A stretch of DNA of 64,000 bases from Paraburkholderia sp. SOS3 (GCF_001922345.1 NZ_CP018811.1:310001-374000); one strand, 5' to 3'. Positions 28,978 to 39,388 are shown, counted from the first letter of the stretch. Made by a program: numbers and translations. The notes: generated by a model not told the origin, from the letters alone.

Positions 28978-29967
28978 ATGACAACGGCAGTGGTCAAACA
29001 GGAGATCGCGGTAGCGTCCTTCAGCAAGGTGTACGACCTCGAGCAGGTCGAAGCCGCGCTCAACGATCTGAACGACAGCGCGAACGAAGCCTTGCGCGCG
29101 ACCTACGAAAAAATGCTGAAAATCGGCAACCTGCGGTTTTGCGTGAAGCCGAACCGGATGCCGTCCATCGACGACCTGATCGGCACCTTGCCGAACTTCG
29201 CCGAGCCGCTCGACGACGTGCGCAAGCAGGTCGCGCTGTGTATCGAAACCGACGACCGGCTCGAGCTGATGCCGATTCTGCTGCTGGGCGACCCGGGCAT
29301 CGGCAAGACGCATTTCGCGAAGCAACTCGCGCGCTTGCTCGGCACGTCTTATCACTACGTCGCGATGGGCGCACTGACGGCAGGGTGGATTCTGTCCGGC
29401 GCGTCCTCGCAATGGAAAAACGCGAAGCCGGGCAAGGTGTTCGACGCGCTCGTGCACGGCAGCTACGCGAACCCGGTGATCGCCGTCGATGAAATCGACA
29501 AGGCAAGCGGCGATTCGCAATACGATCCGCTCGGCGCGCTCTATGCGCTGCTCGAGCACGATACCGCGCAGAGCTTTATCGACGAGTTCGCGGAAGTTCC
29601 GATCAATGCGGGGCACGTGATCTGGATCGCTACCGCGAACGACGCGCGCGCGATTCCCGAGCCGATTCTGAACCGCATGAACGTCTACGAAATCCCGGCG
29701 CCCGATTGCGACGGCGCGCGGCGTATCGCGCAATCGATTTACGACGAGATACGCAGTGCACACGGCTGGGGTCAGCGCTTTCCCGCTTGTCTTTCGGATG
29801 CGGCGCTCGAACCGTTGCAGCGCGCGTCGCCGCGCGCGATGCGCCGCGCGATTCTGAACGGCTTCGGGGCCGCGCGCATCGACGGACGCGACGAGATCGT
29901 AGCGGACGACATCCGGCTCGATCATCAGGCGCGGCGCAAGCCGATCGGTTTTCGCGCTCGCGATTGA
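28978..29967 (+). CDS. Stand-alone Lon-like AAA+ ATPase
   Basis: This 329-residue AAA+ protein has Walker A GDPGIGKT at residues 104-111, Walker B PVIAVDEID at about 166-174, sensor 1 VIWIATAND, an Arg-finger region PILNRM and a helical lid. The order and wording of the motifs resemble the ATPase module of Lon proteases, but there is no Lon N-domain and no Ser-Lys protease domain. About 95 residues of unknown fold precede the ATPase. It is monocistronic. The role is unknown: a chaperone or remodelling activity is likely. Confidence 0.8.
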   Translation: MTTAVVKQEIAVASFSKVYDLEQVEAALNDLNDSANEALRATYEKMLKIGNLRFCVKPNRMPSIDDLIGTLPNFAEPLDDVRKQVALCIETDDRLELMPILLLGDPGIGKTHFAKQLARLLGTSYHYVAMGALTAGWILSGASSQWKNAKPGKVFDALVHGSYANPVIAVDEIDKASGDSQYDPLGALYALLEHDTAQSFIDEFAEVPINAGHVIWIATANDARAIPEPILNRMNVYEIPAPDCDGARRIAQSIYDEIRSAHGWGQRFPACLSDAALEPLQRASPRAMRRAILNGFGAARIDGRDEIVADDIRLDHQARRKPIGFRARD

Positions 29968-30516
29968 GTCGCTCGCGTGGCGAAGCGCCGGACGGAAACG
30001 CGAATATGGCAGCGTCCCGAGGCGCTACGTTTCGCGTGAGGCAACGGTGAGCCCGCCGCGAGTCGCCGTGAATCCGGCGTGAATCCGGCATGAGTTTCGC
30101 GCGACTACGGTTAATTCCGTTTATTGAGGCGAGAGTCGCGATAGCCGAGCCATGTGCGACGGCGTCGCGCATTCGCCATCGGCGAAAACGGCACGCACGC
30201 GTTCGCGCAAACGATTGGCTTCTCGCCGCGATGCGTCGATCGCATGCGGGCACGTGAAGTGCAAATCATCGGATTGGTCCGCTAAACCACACATGCGCTT
30301 CACGCGAGCCCCCCATGCGCGGCCTTGACGGCGTACACTCCGACAACGCTGGTGTTGTGGTTGAGCGTTGAAGATCGCCATGCCCGCAGCCGTTTCCGGC
30401 TTCGGGCTTTTGCGTCTCTGGAGCGTCGTACAATTTTCCGTGGCCGTACGCGATCTTCATCTTCACCAGGTGGACGAGGCAAAACGCGGTGCATGACCGG
30501 CTGCGTCAATACGAAT
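29968..30516. other. Intergenic region before the FAD oxidase gene
   Basis: About 550 bases. Minus-strand frames around 30121-30381 lack a ribosome binding site and domain-like composition. Nothing else recognisable is visible. Confidence 0.4.
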
Positions 30517-31623
30517 ATGGATCAAATCGAATGTGTGGTGATCGGCGCCGGCGCGATCGGTCTCGCCGTGGCGCGCGCGCTTGCGGCGCGTGGCCGCGAG
30601 GTGATCGTGCTCGAAGCGGCCGAGGCGATCGGCGTCGGAACGAGCTCGCGCAATAGCGAAGTCATTCACGCGGGCATCTACTATCCGCGTGGCTCGCAGA
30701 AGGCCGCGCTGTGCGTACGCGGCCGCGAACTGCTGTACGAATACTGTGCGGCGCGCGGCGTGCCGTATCAGCGCTGCGGCAAGCTTCTCGTCGCGACTGC
30801 GCGCAATCAGATTCCGCAGCTCGAAAGCATCCTTGCGCGCGGCCGCGAAAATGGCGTGCTCGACCTCATGCGCATCAGCGGTGCGGAAGCGCAGGAACTC
30901 GAGCCCGCGCTCGAATGCGTCGATGCCGTGTTCTCGCCGCACACGGGCATCGTCGACAGCCATCAGTTGATGCTCGCGTTTCAGGGCGATGCGGAACGCG
31001 ACGGCGCCGTGATCGCATTTCATGCGCCGGTCGAATCAATCGAAGCGTCGAGCGGGCGCTTTGTCGTGACGGTCGGCGGCGCCGCGCCGACGACAATCGG
31101 CGCGGCCTGCGTGATCAACAGCGCGGGCCTCCATGCCAATGCGCTTGCGCGGAAGATTCGCGGCCTGAATCCGCGTTATGTGCCGCCGCTTTATTTCGCG
31201 CGCGGGAACTACTTCAGCATGTCGGGGCGCGCGCCGTTTAGCCGGCTCATCTATCCGATGCCGAATGAAGCGGGACTCGGCGTGCATCTGACCATCGACC
31301 TCGGTGGTCAGGCGCGTTTCGGCCCGGACGTCGAATGGGTCGATTCGATCAACTACGACGTCGACCCGCGCCGCGCCGATTCCTTTTACGCGGCGATTCG
31401 CGCGTACTGGCCGGCGCTGCCCGATCACGCCTTGCAACCCGCGTATGCGGGCATCCGGCCGAAGCTGTCCGGACCCGGCGAACCGGCTGCCGACTTCCTT
31501 ATCCAGGGCGCGGCGGCGCACGGCGTGCGCGGCCTCGTGAATCTGTTCGGCATAGAGTCGCCGGGGCTCACGGCGTCCCTCGCGATCGCGCAGCGCGTCT
31601 GCGAACTGCTGGGGCGCGCGTAA
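30517..31623 (+). CDS. FAD-dependent oxidoreductase, L-2-hydroxyglutarate oxidase-like (DAO family)
   Basis: This 368-residue flavoprotein has an N-terminal Rossmann motif [15 protein letters not shown], the FAD-binding ...[24 protein letters not shown] segment characteristic of the LhgO/YgaF group, and late GIRPKL and [17 protein letters not shown] motifs. It probably oxidises a 2-hydroxy acid or amino acid and feeds electrons to quinones at the membrane. The ATG opening [12 protein letters not shown] fits homologues; an ATG eight codons upstream is possible. Confidence 0.85.
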   Translation: MDQIECVVIGAGAIGLAVARALAARGREVIVLEAAEAIGVGTSSRNSEVIHAGIYYPRGSQKAALCVRGRELLYEYCAARGVPYQRCGKLLVATARNQIPQLESILARGRENGVLDLMRISGAEAQELEPALECVDAVFSPHTGIVDSHQLMLAFQGDAERDGAVIAFHAPVESIEASSGRFVVTVGGAAPTTIGAACVINSAGLHANALARKIRGLNPRYVPPLYFARGNYFSMSGRAPFSRLIYPMPNEAGLGVHLTIDLGGQARFGPDVEWVDSINYDVDPRRADSFYAAIRAYWPALPDHALQPAYAGIRPKLSGPGEPAADFLIQGAAAHGVRGLVNLFGIESPGLTASLAIAQRVCELLGRA

Positions 31624-31875
31624 CAACGCCGCGCGGTCCTGCGTCCATCTGTCGCAGCACCGCGGGGCGCGGGTGGCCATGATTCTCTGACGACGTTGCA
31701 TGCGGCGCTCGCCGTACCCGGCGCGGCGTGCTCCGCGTCGTGCAATCTCCGCTGTGAATTCGCTTATGACCGGCATCGAAGCCGCCCGCGCGCCGGCTTC
31801 GTTGTTATGCTTGGGGACCGCTGTCGACAGAACGGCGGACCAATCAGGATCAAGACATAAACGGAGCAAGTCCCC

Positions 31876-32187
31876 ATGAAATCATCCCGTCGTACGTTTC
31901 TGATCACGAGTATCGGCGCCGTGTCGGCGCTCGCGTTGTCGCGCGAGGCGCTGGCCGACGCACCGAAGGTCGCCGAAAGCGACCCGACTGCCCAGGCGCT
32001 TGGCTACAAGCTCGATGCGACGCAAGTCGACAAGGCCAAGTACGCGAAATACACGGCCGGCGAAGACTGCGGCAACTGCAGCTTCTACCAGGGCAAACCG
32101 ACCGATGCGTTCGCGCCCTGCCCGATGTTCGCGGGCAAGCAGGTGTCCGCGAAAGGCTGGTGCAGCGCATACAACAAGAAGGCCTGA
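31876..32187 (+). CDS. High-potential iron-sulfur protein (HiPIP)
   Basis: This 103-residue precursor has a twin-arginine signal (SSRRTFLITS, cleavage near residue 28 after ALA) followed by a small domain with the four [4Fe-4S] ligands C65, C68, C82 and C96 (CGNC...PCPMF...WCSAY). HiPIPs carry electrons in the periplasm to oxidases or other acceptors; Tat export fits cluster insertion in the cytoplasm. It is a single gene with its own terminator. Confidence 0.95.
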   Translation: MKSSRRTFLITSIGAVSALALSREALADAPKVAESDPTAQALGYKLDATQVDKAKYAKYTAGEDCGNCSFYQGKPTDAFAPCPMFAGKQVSAKGWCSAYNKKA

Positions 32188-32270
32188 GCGCCGGCGCAGT
32201 CGCGGCGTTATGCGGCGAGCGCCGAGTTCGGCGCTCGCCGCCCGGTTACCGGGTCACCGTCCGATGCTCG

Positions 32271-32310
32271 AAAAACGTCCGTTGCGAACTGCGCGACGGA
32301 CGTTTTTTTT
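32271..32310 (+). terminator. Terminator downstream of the HiPIP gene
   Basis: A stem of at least 9 bp (AAACGTCCGT against ACGGACGTTT) with a 13-nt loop is followed by a run of eight T residues. It lies between the convergent HiPIP and amidase genes. Confidence 0.85.
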
Positions 32311-32388
32311 GCCTGGAGAGACGCGAAGCGCTCGTACACTCGCATCCAGGTTTCAAACGTGCACGAACGACGACTGCTCGTCGCCGCG

Positions 32389-33894
32389 CTACTCGCTGGC
32401 CGGCATCAGCGGCGGGCGCCGGTTGAACCACGGGCGCGCCGCTTCGAGTTGGGCGGCCAGCCGGAACAAGGTTGCTTCGCCGCCGCTGCGCGTCGCGAAC
32501 TGCGTGCCGATCGGCAGTCCACGCGCATTCCAGTAAAGCGGCACCGACATCGCGGGTTGCCCCGTCATATTGAAGATTTCCGTGCAACCGGCCCATGCGA
32601 ACGCTTTGTCGGACGCTTCGGCCAGCAGCCTTTTCATCAGCGCTTCGATGCGCAGCGTGGTGACCACGCGCATCTGCATTCGTTCGATCGCCGTCGGCTG
32701 CATCTCGCCGATCTTGATCGGCGCGGCCGCGAGCGTCGCGCACAGCAGCACGTCGAAGCGGTTCAGCAGATCGGTGAGCTTCGCGGTCAGCTTGCGCTGT
32801 TCTTCGAGCGCGTCCGGCAACAGGCGTTCGCCGAACTTGCGGCCGATGTGCGCCATGGTCCACGTCGAGACTTCGAATTCGTCGCGCACCGGTTTGCGTC
32901 CGGTGATGCGATCGGCGTTGAACACAATGGCCTCGGCGCTGACGGAATACATCGCGAGAAACGCGCTGCGCACCGTGCTGAAGTCGATGCCGAGCGAGAC
33001 CGGTTCGATCCGGTGTCCGAGCGACTGCGCGAGCTGTGCGGCATCGTCGAGCGCGGCGCGCGCATCGGCCGATAGCGTGTGCGCGAACATCGGGTCCGTC
33101 ACGTAGGCGATATGCAGCGGCTTGCCGTGCGGTTCGGCCAGCGCGCCGAGGAAGGTGCCCGGCGCGCCGGGCGGCACATCGGCACGGCCCGAGGTCAGAT
33201 CGAGCAGCAACGCGCTGTCGCGCACACTGCGCGAGACGGCGTGCTCCACGCCCATATCGCCGGGCGACGGTTCGCCTGCCAGCGGTTGCCGGCCGCGCGA
33301 TGGCTTGAGCCCGAACAGCCCGCAGCACGATGCCGGAATGCGGATCGAGCCGCCGCCGTCGCTTGCATGCGCGAGCGGCACGATGCCGGCGGCGACCGCC
33401 GCGGCCGCGCCGCCGCTCGAGCCGCCCGGCGTGTGATCGAGACTCCACGGATTGCGGCACGCGCCGAACAGTTCGGGCTCCGTATAAGGCATCAGCCCGA
33501 TCTCGGGCGTGTTGGTCTTGCCGAAGATATTGAGGCCGGCCGCGCGCGTACGTGCAATCAGCGGCGCATCTTCGGCGGGCACGAAGTGCCGGTAATGGCG
33601 GCTGCCGAGCGACATGCGCAGCCCGGCTACCGGCGCGAACAGGTCTTTGATCAGATAGGGAACGCCCGCGAGCGGCCCGGCGCCGAGGTGATCGGGACTG
33701 CCGCCGTCGGCGCGTTCGCGCGATGCGCGGCGGCGCGCCGCATCGTAGTCCTTCAGCACGATCGCATTGATCGCGGGGTTCGTGGCTTCGGCGCGTGCAA
33801 TTGCGGCGTCGATCAGCTCACGCGCGCTGACTTCGCGTTTTCTGACGAGCTCGGCAAGGCCGATTGCGTCGTGGGCAAGATAGTCGGATTGCAC
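32389..33894 (-). CDS. Amidase (amidase signature family)
   Basis: This 501-residue amidase-signature hydrolase has the Ser-cisSer-Lys triad regions: Lys in VPYLIKDLF, the Gly/Ser-rich [16 protein letters not shown] with cis-Ser, and the nucleophile region [21 protein letters not shown]. Length is normal. It resembles amidases annotated as 6-aminohexanoate-cyclic-dimer-hydrolase-like, but substrate prediction within this family is unreliable. It is cytoplasmic. The dienelactone-hydrolase-like gene upstream is in the same direction, 72 nt away. Confidence 0.9.
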   Translation of the reverse strand: MQSDYLAHDAIGLAELVRKREVSARELIDAAIARAEATNPAINAIVLKDYDAARRRASRERADGGSPDHLGAGPLAGVPYLIKDLFAPVAGLRMSLGSRHYRHFVPAEDAPLIARTRAAGLNIFGKTNTPEIGLMPYTEPELFGACRNPWSLDHTPGGSSGGAAAAVAAGIVPLAHASDGGGSIRIPASCCGLFGLKPSRGRQPLAGEPSPGDMGVEHAVSRSVRDSALLLDLTSGRADVPPGAPGTFLGALAEPHGKPLHIAYVTDPMFAHTLSADARAALDDAAQLAQSLGHRIEPVSLGIDFSTVRSAFLAMYSVSAEAIVFNADRITGRKPVRDEFEVSTWTMAHIGRKFGERLLPDALEEQRKLTAKLTDLLNRFDVLLCATLAAAPIKIGEMQPTAIERMQMRVVTTLRIEALMKRLLAEASDKAFAWAGCTEIFNMTGQPAMSVPLYWNARGLPIGTQFATRSGGEATLFRLAAQLEAARPWFNRRPPLMPASE

Positions 33895-33966
33895 GGCTCG
33901 ATCGTCTCCCGATGAGCGGCGCGCGTGGTGCGCGCCGCGACGACAAGCTTAGCGGAACGAGAGTGT

Positions 33967-34671
33967 TTACAGACGTTCGCCGAGGAACGTAAGCGTGCGG
34001 CCATGCGCAAGCGCCGCCGAATGCTGGTGATAGCTTGCGCGATCGGTACAGTTGAAACCGTGATCGGCGTTCGGGTAGATATGGAATTCGACGTCGTCGC
34101 GCCCGGCGAAGCGCTCTTTCACTTCACCGACCGCCGACATCGGAATGCCCGAGTCGAGTTCGCCATAGTGGAACTGCATCGGCACCTTGATCTTCGGGGC
34201 GAGTTCGAGCTGGTTCTGGATGCCGCCGCCATAGTACGCAACCGCGGCGTCCACGGTGCCCTGCGCGGCCGCCAGATACGCGAGCCGGCCGCCGAAGCAG
34301 TAGCCGATCGCCGCGACCTTGCCCGTCACTTCGGGCATCGCGCGCAGCGCGGCCGCGGTCGCGCCGATGTCGGCAACGGCGAGGTCGACGTTCGTCTTTT
34401 GCAACAGTTCGATGCCCTTGTCGCGATCGGCGCCGGCGTAGGTCAATTCGACGCGCGGCTGCGTGCGCCAGAAAATGTCCGGCGCGATGGCGACGTAGCC
34501 GTCCTGCGCATATTGTTCGGTGACGGCGCGAATATGGCCGTTCACGCCGAAGATTTCCTGAATGATGATGACGGCAGGCCCTTTGCCGCTCTTGGGCAAC
34601 GCCAGATAGGCGCCGAAACTGTCGGAGCCGGCGGGGATATCGATCCAACGGGAAGTGACGCTCACGTTCAT
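33967..34671 (-). CDS. Dienelactone hydrolase family protein
   Basis: This 234-residue alpha/beta hydrolase has the cysteine nucleophile C125 in GYCFGG, and the remaining triad is D173 (GELDSGIP) and H204 (NADHGF). An early IIQEIFGVNGHIR segment carries the conserved Glu that activates the Cys in dienelactone hydrolase. It is likely a carboxymethylenebutenolidase-like enzyme, but no other aromatic-degradation genes are adjacent. It may be co-transcribed with the amidase gene. Confidence 0.9.
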   Translation of the reverse strand: MNVSVTSRWIDIPAGSDSFGAYLALPKSGKGPAVIIIQEIFGVNGHIRAVTEQYAQDGYVAIAPDIFWRTQPRVELTYAGADRDKGIELLQKTNVDLAVADIGATAAALRAMPEVTGKVAAIGYCFGGRLAYLAAAQGTVDAAVAYYGGGIQNQLELAPKIKVPMQFHYGELDSGIPMSAVGEVKERFAGRDDVEFHIYPNADHGFNCTDRASYHQHSAALAHGRTLTFLGERL

Positions 34672-35291
34672 TCTCCTCTACGAAGCGGTGGGCCAAAAAC
34701 CTGGCCGAAAACGGCGCCCAGTTTGCCACCAAAAGAAGAGCACTGCAGCGCGACAGCGCGGTGCCGATAAACCCGCGCCGGCAATGGCGCGGCGAAAGCC
34801 GGCCTTGCCGTAAGCGGATTGAAACAGCACGGTTATCGATTATCGGATCACGGACGGCACTGTTTTTGTCATGAATCGCGAAATGCTTCGGATTGCGTTC
34901 TGGCGCATCGGAGCAGGGCCGCGGCACTGGTTCCGGCAACGTTGCGGCGATTGTCTATTAACGGCGTTTTGAAGCGCATCTTTAGAAAAGCCAGTCGAAA
35001 CCGCGTGCCGTCAGGCGTTTGGGCGGCGACTAAAGCGGCGCGTCGGCGACGATGTGGGATAAACGCTATTGGTAGTGATCCCACTTACTCAAAAAAACCC
35101 CACAAATTAATTTGATGGCCTACACTTGCGCGCTGGTACGAAGACCACCTGCCACAAACAGGCTGGTTGACGTGCTTGCCAAGTGCATAACGATGCATCC
35201 GGCGCAGTCGTCCACGGGATTTGAGCGACACGTGAAGGACGCGGGGCACAAGGGCGATTACGTTGATTTGGGACCGAAACTGGAGACTTAC
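34672..35291. other. Divergent promoter region of the hydrolase and LivJ/K-type genes
   Basis: About 620 bases, with an AT-rich patch at roughly 35080-35120. A frame reading into the binding-protein gene from 35112 has no signal-peptide logic. A long leader upstream of the strongly coded binding-protein gene is likely. No palindrome stands out. Confidence 0.4.
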
Positions 35292-36437
35292 ATGAACATC
35301 AAGATTCAAAAGCTGTTGCCGATTAGCGCTGCGGCGATGCTGTTTGCGACGTTGGCGACGGGCGCGGTGGCGGACCAGACCGTCAAGATCGGCCACGTCG
35401 CTCCGTTGACGGGCGGCATTGCACACCTGGGCAAGGACAACGAGAACGGCGCTCGCCTCGCAGTCGAGGAAATCAATGCGAAGGGGCTCACGATCGGCGG
35501 CCAGAAGATCACGCTGGTGCTCGATGCGCAAGACGACGCGGCCGACCCGCGTACGGCCACGCAGGTTGCGCAGAAGCTCGTCGACGACAAGGTCGTCGCC
35601 GTGGTGGGCCACCTGAACTCCGGTACGTCGATCCCGGCTTCGAAAATCTATAGCGACGCGGGCATCGTGCAGATCTCGCCGTCGTCGACGAACCCGGCCT
35701 ACACGCAGCAAGGCTTCAAGACCACGTACCGCGTGGTCGCGACCGATGCGCAGCAAGGCCCGGCACTCGCGAACTATGCAGCGAAGGGCCTGAAGGTGAA
35801 GAGCGTCGCGATCGTCGACGACTCGACCGCTTACGGTCAGGGCCTCGCAAACGAATTCGAGAAGACCGCGAAGTCGCTCGGCCTGAACGTGATGTCGCAC
35901 GACGCGACGAACGACAAGGCTGTCGATTTCCGCGCGATTCTGACGAAGATCAAGGGTGAGAACCCCGACGCGATCATGTACGGCGGCATGGACGCCACGG
36001 GCGGCCCGTTCGCCAAGCAGGCGAAGCAGCTCGGCCTGCGCGCGAAGGTGCTGGCCGGCGACGGCGTGTGTACCGACAAGCTGGCCGACCTCGCCGGCGA
36101 CGCGACCGACAACATCGTGTGTTCGGAAGCGGGCATGGCGCTCGAGAAGATGGAAGGCGGCAAGGCATTCGAAGCGAAGTACGAAAAGCGTTTTGGCCAG
36201 CCGATCCAGATCTACGCGCCGTTCACGTATGACGCCGTGTACATCATCGTCGACGCGATGAAGCGTGCGAACTCGACCGATCCGGCCAAGATCCTCGCCG
36301 CGATGCCGAACACCGACTACAAGGGTGTGATCGGTGAAACCACGTTCGACTCGAAGGGCGACCTCAAGCACGGCGTGATCTCGCTGTACAACTACAAGTC
36401 CGGTAAGAAGACGCTGCTCGACGTCGTCAAGATGTAA
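35292..36437 (+). CDS. Branched-chain amino acid ABC transporter substrate-binding protein
   Basis: This 381-residue periplasmic binding protein is of the LivJ/LivK type (Peripla_BP_6). The signal peptide ends near ATGAVA, followed by DQTVKIGHVAPLTGGIAHLGKDNENGARLAVEEIN, the characteristic opening. It uses highly biased codons, which suggests strong expression. The permease and ATPase genes are not adjacent, so it works with a Liv system encoded elsewhere. A strong terminator follows, giving a monocistronic message with a long leader. Confidence 0.94.
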   Translation: MNIKIQKLLPISAAAMLFATLATGAVADQTVKIGHVAPLTGGIAHLGKDNENGARLAVEEINAKGLTIGGQKITLVLDAQDDAADPRTATQVAQKLVDDKVVAVVGHLNSGTSIPASKIYSDAGIVQISPSSTNPAYTQQGFKTTYRVVATDAQQGPALANYAAKGLKVKSVAIVDDSTAYGQGLANEFEKTAKSLGLNVMSHDATNDKAVDFRAILTKIKGENPDAIMYGGMDATGGPFAKQAKQLGLRAKVLAGDGVCTDKLADLAGDATDNIVCSEAGMALEKMEGGKAFEAKYEKRFGQPIQIYAPFTYDAVYIIVDAMKRANSTDPAKILAAMPNTDYKGVIGETTFDSKGDLKHGVISLYNYKSGKKTLLDVVKM

Positions 36438-36523
36438 GAGCAGAGACAAGACGGATGACGGATCTGCTCGCGCAGTTTCGTCATCTGTCAAACCGTCGGT
36501 TCGTTTGCGCGAACGGCGTATGC

Positions 36524-36557
36524 AAGGCACGCGGCTTCCGGCTCGCGTGCCTTTTTT
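36524..36557 (+). terminator. Terminator after the LivJ/K-type gene
   Basis: A 10-bp stem (AAGGCACGCG against CGCGTGCCTT) with a 10-nt loop runs into TTTTTT. It lies in the convergent gap between the binding-protein and MFS genes. Confidence 0.88.
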
Positions 36558-36600
36558 GTTGAGCCGCCCGCGCGCTGTGGCGACATGGCGGGCAGCGTCG

Positions 36601-37812
36601 TCAGATACCGAGGCGCCGCAGCACCTTCGGTCCCGCAAACGCAATCAGCGCGGCGCAGATCGCGACGACTGAAAGACCGATCTTGAGGTTGGTCGCCTGC
36701 GCCACGCCGCCGATAATCACCGGCCCGAGCAGCAAGCCGAAGTAGGCGAGGCCCGCGACGTGCGCCAGTCCTTCGGCCGCGTGAATGCCCTTGACGCGCG
36801 CCGCCGCCGCGAACAGCACCGGCATCATGTTGGCGAGGCCGAGTCCCATCAGCGTGAAGCCGGTCATCGCGGTGATCGTATGCGGCAGCAGCAAGGCGCC
36901 GATCATCCCGACGCACGCGAGCGACGCGCTTGCCATCACGAGTTGCGGCGCGCCGAACCGCGCGCGTACCGCATCGCCGGCAAAGCGCGCCGCGGCCATG
37001 CCGCCGGAAAACGCCGCGTACGCGGCACTCGCGACAGCCGGCGTGGCGACGACGACGTCGCGCATATAGATCGTCGCCCAGTCGTACATCGCGCCTTCCG
37101 CGATCAATGCGATCAGCGCAACGATGCCGAGCGCCCAGAGCGCCGGCGAGCGCCAGCGGTTCGCACGCGGTGTGTGCGCATCCGGATGCTCTTCATGCGG
37201 CACGTGCGGCAGCACGGACGGGCACGCAACGAGCAGCACCGCGGCGCTCACCGCGGCCGCAAGCAGCATATGGACAACCGAGCTCATGCCGTGCGCGAGC
37301 AGTGCGCCGCCGGCCGCCGCGCCCGCCATGCCGCCGACGCTGAACATGCCGTGCAGCGCCGACATGATCGGACGGCCGAGCGCCTGTTCGACCGCGCTCG
37401 CTTCGGCGTTCATCGCGACATCGAGCGTCGCCATGCCGGCGCCGAAGCAGGCGAGCACGACGAGCAGCATCCAGTACGCGGGGACGAGCAGCATCAGCGC
37501 CGCGCAGACCGACATCGTCAGGCCGCCGGCGAGGCACGCGCGGCGCGTGCCGGCGCGGGCGATCCACGGACCGTTCGCCGTCATCGCGGCAATCGAGCCG
37601 CCCGCCACCGCGAACAGCGCGAGCGACAGCAGTGCCGGGTTCAGTTCGAAGCGGTCGCGCACCGTGGGCACATGAATCCCCCACGTGCCGTACATCATGC
37701 CGGCGATAAAGAACAGGGCCATCGTCGCGTAGCGCGCGCGGTTGCGCGCGGCCACGGGCAGATCGCGATGCGCGGCGGGAAGCATCGCGATGTCGGGCGG
37801 TCGGTCGGACAC
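36601..37812 (-). CDS. MFS transporter (YbjJ-like)
   Basis: This 403-residue major facilitator protein has 12 predicted helices, with GIHVPTVRDRFEL in the first loop and RAGTRRACLAGG as the MFS loop 2-3 motif. Overall it resembles the YbjJ/FucP-like group of uncharacterised exporters. The substrate is unknown. It is a single gene, convergent with the binding-protein gene. Confidence 0.85.
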   Translation of the reverse strand: MSDRPPDIAMLPAAHRDLPVAARNRARYATMALFFIAGMMYGTWGIHVPTVRDRFELNPALLSLALFAVAGGSIAAMTANGPWIARAGTRRACLAGGLTMSVCAALMLLVPAYWMLLVVLACFGAGMATLDVAMNAEASAVEQALGRPIMSALHGMFSVGGMAGAAAGGALLAHGMSSVVHMLLAAAVSAAVLLVACPSVLPHVPHEEHPDAHTPRANRWRSPALWALGIVALIALIAEGAMYDWATIYMRDVVVATPAVASAAYAAFSGGMAAARFAGDAVRARFGAPQLVMASASLACVGMIGALLLPHTITAMTGFTLMGLGLANMMPVLFAAAARVKGIHAAEGLAHVAGLAYFGLLLGPVIIGGVAQATNLKIGLSVVAICAALIAFAGPKVLRRLGI

Positions 37813-38018
37813 AGGTGGTCTCGTCGTAGAAGGGGGGGAAAGCGCGGTGAAAGCAAAGTCCCGATTCTAGCGAAGCGAGCCGTACCGCGCTGACACGCCG
37901 CCGCACTAATATATCGATCGGTTGTCTACCTCGTTTCGCGCGAGGACCGCGTATCGGCTGTCAGTTCGTACGCACGCGGTATGCGCGTACGAATGCTTGA
38001 GAAAAATCCGAGGCTGCC

Positions 38019-38684
38019 TTGAAAATTCCCGCTCACGCTCCGCTCAATTTGCTGCATCGTGTCGCGCTCGGCACGCTGGCCACGCATTCGCGTCAGCCGC
38101 AGGGTTTTCCGTATCCGACCATCCTGCCTTTCGCGCTCGATGCGCGCCATCGTCCGACCATTCTCGTGAGCCGTCTTGCCGAGCATACGCGCAACCTCGA
38201 AGGCGACGCGCGCGCGGGCTTTCTCGTTGCCGATGCGCCGGACGGCAATGTGCTCGACGCACAACGCGTGACCCTGCTCGGGACGTTCGAGCCGATCGAC
38301 GCATCCCCGCTCTTCGTGCGCCGCTATCTGCGCTTTCAACCCGATGCCGAACGCTACCTCGCGCTAGGCGATTTCGCGTTCTGGGCGATGTCGATCGAGC
38401 GGCTCCGGTATATAGGCGGCTTCGGCATGATGGGCTGGCTGGACGGCAGCGAACTCGACCCGCTCGAACCGCTCGCATTGGACGAAGAAGCCGCGTTGCT
38501 CGAGCGCTTCGACGCGCATCCTCGCCACACAAGCGACGTGGCATTGCTTGGCGTCGACCGCTATGGCGCGGACTTTCGAATCAACGGCGTGCGTACGCGC
38601 CACACTTTCGAGTCGCCAGCGACCGAATTCGCAACGCTCGATGCGGCATTCATGACGTGTACTGCGGCCATCCTCGGCGGTTAA
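38019..38684 (+). CDS. HugZ-like FMN-binding split-barrel protein
   Basis: This 221-residue protein belongs to the pyridoxamine-phosphate-oxidase-like family, group HugZ. The opening HAPLNLLHRVALGTLATHSRQPQGFPYPTILPF and FVRRYLRFQPDAERYLALGDFAFW fit, and there is a DUF2470-like C-terminal half. Some HugZ proteins are heme-degrading oxygenases; others bind FMN only. No ATG lies in frame at the start, so the TTG at 38019 preceded by GAGG is used. Confidence 0.8.
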   Translation: MKIPAHAPLNLLHRVALGTLATHSRQPQGFPYPTILPFALDARHRPTILVSRLAEHTRNLEGDARAGFLVADAPDGNVLDAQRVTLLGTFEPIDASPLFVRRYLRFQPDAERYLALGDFAFWAMSIERLRYIGGFGMMGWLDGSELDPLEPLALDEEAALLERFDAHPRHTSDVALLGVDRYGADFRINGVRTRHTFESPATEFATLDAAFMTCTAAILGG

Positions 38685-39042
38685 GAAGATTTACCGCGCA
38701 ATGCTTAAACGATCTGATTGTCGCGGAAAGTTTTCACAAAATGAAATGATTTCCTGCCGCATGGTCGAATACGTTTCATTTTTCGACAATCAAAATGAGA
38801 ATCTATTCATTTGGGACGCAACTTTTCTGACAAAATAACAATCAATGTGCGGCGTTGCCCGAGCCGCTTTCGTCACTTCGTTGAAAATTTAGGAAATCGC
38901 AATTAATTAATTTGGGCGAGCCCCTATTCGCGGCTTTATATTCTGTGTTAATCTCGCCTGCAAATTCCGAGGCATGATCACCTTCAAAGGACTAAATCGG
39001 CTCAAGACCGGCCCGTCCATTTTCCAAATGACAAGGGAACCT
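38685..39042 (+). promoter_or_regulatory. AT-rich promoter region of the H-NS-like gene
   Basis: About 360 bases of strikingly AT-rich sequence against a GC-rich background, with repeated A and T tracts around 38740-38930. Such curved DNA upstream of hns-type genes is commonly bound by the protein itself. A Fur-box-like element lies at 38794-38812. I cannot fix the promoter hexamers. Confidence 0.5.
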
Positions 39043-39345
39043 ATGTCTTCCTACAAAGAACTCCTCGCGCAGCGCGAGAAGCTTGAAAAACAGATCGAAG
39101 AGGCGAAGGCGCGTGAATATGCCGAAGTGCTGAACGAAATCAAGCAGAAGATGTCCGACTACGGCATTACGCTCGCGGAACTCGGCGGCGGCCGAGGTGC
39201 GAAGAATGCGAAAGCCGGGCGTGTCCGCACGGGCGTCGCGCCGAAGTATCGCGATCCTGATAGCGGCAATACATGGTCGGGCCGCGGCAAACCGCCGCGT
39301 TGGATCGCCGGCCAGGATCGCGAAAAGTTTCTGATCCAGAAATAA
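39043..39345 (+). CDS. H-NS family histone-like protein
   Basis: This 100-residue nucleoid protein has a coiled-coil oligomerisation domain at about residues 3-40 (SYKELLAQREKLEKQIEEAKAREYAEVLNEI), a flexible basic linker, and the DNA-binding domain with PKYRDPDSGNTWSGRGKPPRWI at about 68-88, the minor-groove loop of Burkholderia/Bordetella BpH3-type proteins. The start has GGGA upstream. It is expected to silence AT-rich and acquired DNA, perhaps including the island in this window. Confidence 0.94.
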   Translation: MSSYKELLAQREKLEKQIEEAKAREYAEVLNEIKQKMSDYGITLAELGGGRGAKNAKAGRVRTGVAPKYRDPDSGNTWSGRGKPPRWIAGQDREKFLIQK

Positions 39346-39388
39346 TCGCAAGACTTCGTGTAATCGAATTGTCGGATACGCGAACAAT

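Noticed and set aside
30121..30381. Minus-strand frame of 86 codons upstream of the FAD oxidase gene
   Set aside because: Composition is not protein-like, there is no ribosome binding site, and it lies across a probable promoter region.
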